From positions 1 to 64,000 of the forward strand of contig JBIQID010000001.1 in the NCBI GenBank assembly GCA_044508215.1: a stretch of DNA of 64,000 nucleotides. The letters run 5' to 3'. The translations under genes and the position numbers were made by a program. Position 1 is the first letter of the stretch, and each line of letters opens with the position of its first letter. Positions 61,667 to 64,000 of this stretch are shown here, one piece after another. The notes beneath the pieces were generated by a model. That model was not told the DNA's origin. It saw nothing but the letters and a program-made list of their open reading frames with translations, and made no database searches. Source of the DNA: JAEZFI01 sp044508215 (GTDB lineage Bacteria > Actinomycetota > Acidimicrobiia > Acidimicrobiales > Microtrichaceae).

Positions 61667-62029
61667 GTGACCGTCAGCGAGCTGCACATCACGTGGGCGT
61701 GGGTGGTCATCGTCTCGAACGCCGTCGCCGGGCTCTGGGCGCTGGGAGCGCACTGGTTGGCGCCGCTGCGGGTCCGACCTCTCTGGTGGTCGGTCGTGGC
61801 GGCGGAGCTCACGATCTTCGTGCAGGTGATCCTGGGCGTGTGGATGCTCGCGGTGCAGGACATCCAGACCACGGACTTCCACGTGTTCTACGGCTTCGTC
61901 GCCCTGATCACGGTGGCGATCCTCTTCGCCTACCGCTCCCAGCTGCGCGCCTGGCTCTACCTGCTGTACGGCCTCGGCGGCCTGTTCCTGATGGGCCTCG
62001 GCCTCCGCGCCGTCGTCGTCGGCCTCTGA
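61667..62029 (+). CDS. Small integral membrane protein, 120 residues
   Basis: Four hydrophobic helices (WAWVVIVSNAVAGLWALGAHW, WWSVVAAELTIFVQVILGVWM, FHVFYGFVALITVAILFAY, WLYLLYGLGGLFLMGLGL, each quoted in part). Conserved histidines in helix 1 and in DFHVFYGF suggest a haem or quinone contact, as in small cytochrome-b-like proteins; that is only a guess. GTG start with GGAG nine bases upstream. Proteins of this shape are common and unnamed in Actinobacteria. Confidence 0.75.
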   Translation: MTVSELHITWAWVVIVSNAVAGLWALGAHWLAPLRVRPLWWSVVAAELTIFVQVILGVWMLAVQDIQTTDFHVFYGFVALITVAILFAYRSQLRAWLYLLYGLGGLFLMGLGLRAVVVGL

Positions 62030-62053
62030 TCTCTTCTGCTGGGTCTGAGCTGA

Positions 62054-62365
62054 TCAGCAGTTCGCCATCGCTTCGAGTGCGCGACAGATCCGGTTTCGAC
62101 CATCGGCGCCGAGCGAACCCAGCCTCGTGGTGAGCACCGACTTGGGCACCGCGGCGAGGTTGTCGAACGTCGCGACGCTGTCGTGATCGATGCCCTCGTC
62201 GGTCCCGACCGCAATGCAGGTAGGGATGCTCCGGATGGTGCTCGTCACCGGAGCGACGACGACGTTGTGCAGGACCGGGATCACCTCGTCGCGCGAGACG
62301 ATGAGGACGGGCCGCCGCTTCTGGTTCGGCGTCTCCATGAGCCAGAGCTCGGCTTGGGCTACCAA
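62054..62365 (-). CDS. mazF: MazF/PemK-type endoribonuclease toxin
   Basis: A 103-residue MazF-fold toxin: AELWLMETPNQKRRPVLIVSRD (the RPVLVVS strand), VVVAPVTSTIRSIPTCIAV (T/S-rich catalytic loop after the beta3 strand) and VATFDNLAAVPKSVLTTRLG. The start is TTG, overlapping the antitoxin stop by 7 bases. An internal ATG nine codons later would cut the conserved first strand, so TTG is preferred. Predicted sequence-specific mRNA cleavage. Confidence 0.9.
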   Translation of the reverse strand: MVAQAELWLMETPNQKRRPVLIVSRDEVIPVLHNVVVAPVTSTIRSIPTCIAVGTDEGIDHDSVATFDNLAAVPKSVLTTRLGSLGADGRNRICRALEAMANC

Positions 62366-62610
62366 GGTTCAGCCTCGGTGAGAGCGATCGCACTCGCCAT
62401 GGCGAGCGCATCGTCGACACTTGTCTGCGGCTGCTGTCGGTACGACGCGGCGATGGCGGCGCCGACGTTGGCTCGACGAACTGCGTCCGCGAGGTGCTGG
62501 ACACCTTGCCGGATCACCGCGGAGCGGCTCTCCCCGACGCCTTGGTCGACCAGCTCGTCGATCAGCGCGAGCTCTTCGTCTGAGAAGCGAGTCGGCACCG
62601 GAGTCGTCAT
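62359..62610 (-). CDS. mazE: MazE-type ribbon-helix-helix antitoxin
   Basis: An 83-residue antitoxin. TTPVPTRFSDEELALIDELV and GESRSAVIRQGVQHLADAV form the ribbon-helix-helix, and the tail DDALAMASAIALTEAEPW would wrap MazF. The ATG at 62610 has TAGACT 7 bases upstream; an ATG two codons earlier is possible. It is first in the mazEF operon and probably autorepresses through the inverted repeat over its -10. Confidence 0.88.
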   Translation of the reverse strand: MTTPVPTRFSDEELALIDELVDQGVGESRSAVIRQGVQHLADAVRRANVGAAIAASYRQQPQTSVDDALAMASAIALTEAEPW

Positions 62611-62617
62611 ACGCATC

Positions 62618-62634
62618 AGTCTACAAGGCGTAGA
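62618..62634 (-). promoter_or_regulatory. mazEF promoter/operator
   Basis: TAGACT (62618-62623) is the -10. The inverted repeat TCTAC-AAGGC-GTAGA (62620-62634) overlaps it and is a natural site for the MazE ribbon-helix-helix. Confidence 0.55.
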
Positions 62635-62690
62635 ACACGCTCCTGGATCCGCTCTGTCGCCGGTGGTCGGCTGCATCCACCAGGATCCGC

Positions 62691-62736
62691 GGGACGGAGG
62701 ATGCGGTTCTCGGAAGAGAAGCGCATCCTCCGCCCC
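62691..62736. terminator. Long hairpin capped by a GGAA tetraloop
   Basis: An 11-bp stem CGGAGGATGCG/CGCATCCTCCG, one G-G mismatch, a 5-bp stem TTCTC/GAGAA and a GGAA (GNRA) loop. It lies after the Lrp-type gene and ahead of mazEF, so it probably ends the Lrp transcript. No T-run is present. Confidence 0.7.
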
Positions 62737-62797
62737 GCGAACCAGCGGAAATGGCGTTGTGGCTCCCGTGAATGGAGGCGGCGAGGGGGTGGCGCTG

Positions 62798-63034
62798 TCA
62801 GTCGCCGACGATGGGGCAGGTGAGGGTGCGGGTGATGCCCTCGACCATCTGGATGCGGGTGACGACGATCCGACCCAGTTCCTCGACGCTGTCGGTCTCC
62901 GCCAGGGCGATCACGTCGTAGGGCCCGGTGACGTCGTCGGAGCGCTCGACGTGCGGTAGCTCCCGCACGGCCTTCGCGACCGACGCGGCCTTGCCGACGT
63001 CGGTCTGGATCAACACGTAGGCCTTGACGGACAT
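62798..63034 (-). CDS. Stand-alone Lrp/AsnC ligand-binding (RAM) domain protein
   Basis: A 78-residue protein containing only the AsnC-type ligand/oligomerisation domain (KAYVLIQTDVGKAASVAKAV, GPYDVIALAETDSVEELGRIV, EGITRTLTCPIV); the HTH is absent and no coding sequence for it lies upstream. Such stand-alone domains form decameric assemblies and may sense amino acids or modulate full-length Lrp proteins. GGAGAG precedes the ATG. Confidence 0.92.
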   Translation of the reverse strand: MSVKAYVLIQTDVGKAASVAKAVRELPHVERSDDVTGPYDVIALAETDSVEELGRIVVTRIQMVEGITRTLTCPIVGD

Positions 63035-63106
63035 GGCTCTCCGATCCCGCGGTTCTGATGGGCCCGTCCCCGCTCCGGGCCGTGGGGCGTCATGGTAGGT
63101 GGCGGC

Positions 63107-64000
63107 TCAGCCCGACGGCGGAAGGACCGCGACTGGCCCGATGAGCTCCATCCAGATGCGCTCGGCGCACCGCTCGGTGGGGTGCCACGTGTCCGGGAAG
63201 CACTCGAGGAACTGGTCCTCGTCGAGGCTCCGGGTCCAGCCGCCGAGGTCGATCAGGTCGAGTCCCAGCTCACGTGCCACGCGTCGCACCACCCGGTCGT
63301 AGGAGGTGGCACGGTCGTCGTCCACGCTGCGGTTCCGCACGAGCGACGGGTCGGGCGGGAACACCGAGGTGGTCAACCCGATGCGCCCGACCCCGACCGA
63401 ACGGAACAGCTCGACCGTCTCGTAGAGCTCGCGCTCGATCGCGGTGGCGATCAGTGGATCCTCCACCGTCCGCCACGAGTCGTCCCCGTCGAGTCGCCAG
63501 TCGACGAGGTCCATCTGGCTGGCCACCACCACGGCGACGTCCACCGACCGGAGCTTCGCCGCGGCGGCCCAGCGGCGGGCGCGCTCCAGGCACTCGGCGG
63601 GCGGACGGGTGCGGGCCATCGGATCCCCCTCCGCCGCTCCGGCCTCGCCGCGCTCCCCTCGGGTCAGGAGCCCGCAGCCCAGCCCCGCGTAGCCCGGGAT
63701 CGACTGGTGGCCGTCCGTCTCGTCCACCCACGGGCCGGAGCCGAGCGCGAGCGTCAGCGCGGTCGAACCGCCGAAGAGCGCCGTCGCGTGGTGGTCGTCC
63801 AAGCGGAACGCCAGCTGGTCCACGCCCGCCCCTTCCTCGGCGAGGACCGCCTCGGCCTGCTCCTGGGTGAGTCCGCTGCCGATCTGATCTGCCGCCACCT
63901 CGCCGTCCGGTGCCTCGAGGATGGCGTCCACCTCATCGGCCGACAGCGATGGCTGGGCCGCCTCGGCTGCTTCGAAGTCGACCTCTGGTTCGGCGTAGGG
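63107..64000 (-). CDS. SGNH-hydrolase-like C-terminal domain protein (cut by window edge)
   Basis: The frame is open to the window edge; about 297 residues are visible. An acidic linker (EPEVDFEAAEAAQPSLSADE) leads into a degenerate SGNH fold: LFGGSTALTLALG in the position of GDS, SIPGYAGLGCGLLTRGE, a core DVAVVVASQMDLVDWRL, and the C-terminal FPDTWHPTERCAERIW with the D-x-x-H. This is the layout of the C-terminal domain of acyltransferase-3/SGNH fusion proteins that O-acetylate surface glycans. The membrane domain is expected beyond the edge. Confidence 0.75.
   Translation of the reverse strand, partial: PYAEPEVDFEAAEAAQPSLSADEVDAILEAPDGEVAADQIGSGLTQEQAEAVLAEEGAGVDQLAFRLDDHHATALFGGSTALTLALGSGPWVDETDGHQSIPGYAGLGCGLLTRGERGEAGAAEGDPMARTRPPAECLERARRWAAAAKLRSVDVAVVVASQMDLVDWRLDGDDSWRTVEDPLIATAIERELYETVELFRSVGVGRIGLTTSVFPPDPSLVRNRSVDDDRATSYDRVVRRVARELGLDLIDLGGWTRSLDEDQFLECFPDTWHPTERCAERIWMELIGPVAVLPPSG

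Overview
The window reads as a high-GC actinobacterial chromosome segment, most likely from the class Acidimicrobiia (Ilumatobacter/Microthrix/Iamia type). This is inferred from gene content, not from a marker gene. The supporting signs are codon use dominated by G/C third positions, GTG starts, F420-linked enzymes (two luciferase-like oxidoreductases and a Ddn-type reductase), the mismatch endonuclease NucS, the fused 2-oxoglutarate enzyme Kgd, a UvrD2-type helicase, wax ester synthase/DGAT enzymes and mycothiol-type protein families. Five runs of exactly 100 N show that it is a scaffold. No rRNA, tRNA, CRISPR array, prophage or transposase gene was seen.

Layout. 1-8670 is mostly minus strand: a methyltransferase/Mug-glycosylase fusion with an SDR, an LLM oxidoreductase, a WS/DGAT-PAP2-RecB-like nuclease operon, a hydrolase and a scramblase-like protein. 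8819-13094 holds an acyltransferase, an MFE-2-like SDR, a polyproline protein divergent from an AIM24 protein, and a VOC protein. 13255-21061 is lipid and F420 metabolism: acyl-CoA synthetase, acyl-CoA dehydrogenase, a ddn-tetR operon with two clear operators, an LLM enzyme and a nitronate monooxygenase. 21157-26831 carries surface/lipid genes (flippase, GNAT, geranylgeranyl-reductase-like enzyme, TylF methyltransferase, second WS/DGAT) and three of the gaps. 26890-34041 holds VanW, NucS, GNAT, BipA and an ABC1 kinase. 34069-37740 is a sulfate-activation block (cysQ divergent from cysDNC). 38152-41439 holds ettA and a NYN-ribonuclease/S1/histone-H1-like protein. 42272-52452 contains kgd, xthA, a thioesterase, DUF1697, Usp, uvrD2 and a PH-domain protein. 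52502-61298 contains galK, a secreted amidase with four C-terminal repeats, a Gfo/Idh-nagA pair, a hydrolase, a CoA-transferase and a PIG-L deacetylase. The right end has a mazEF pair, a stand-alone Lrp-type domain and an SGNH-domain protein running off the edge.

Three patterns cut across the genes. First, about 26 genes have a TANNNT (or CAGACT) hexamer ending 6-9 bases before the start codon and no Shine-Dalgarno sequence, which is the signature of leaderless transcription. Second, six 50-bp near-palindromes share the ends TTCTG...CGAAA or CAGAA but have two different cores. They sit between genes, except one that lies in-frame in the amidase N-terminus. Third, a separate repeat of about 70-80 bp abuts the 3' ends of nucS and bipA, supplies their stop codons, and coincides with two assembly gaps.
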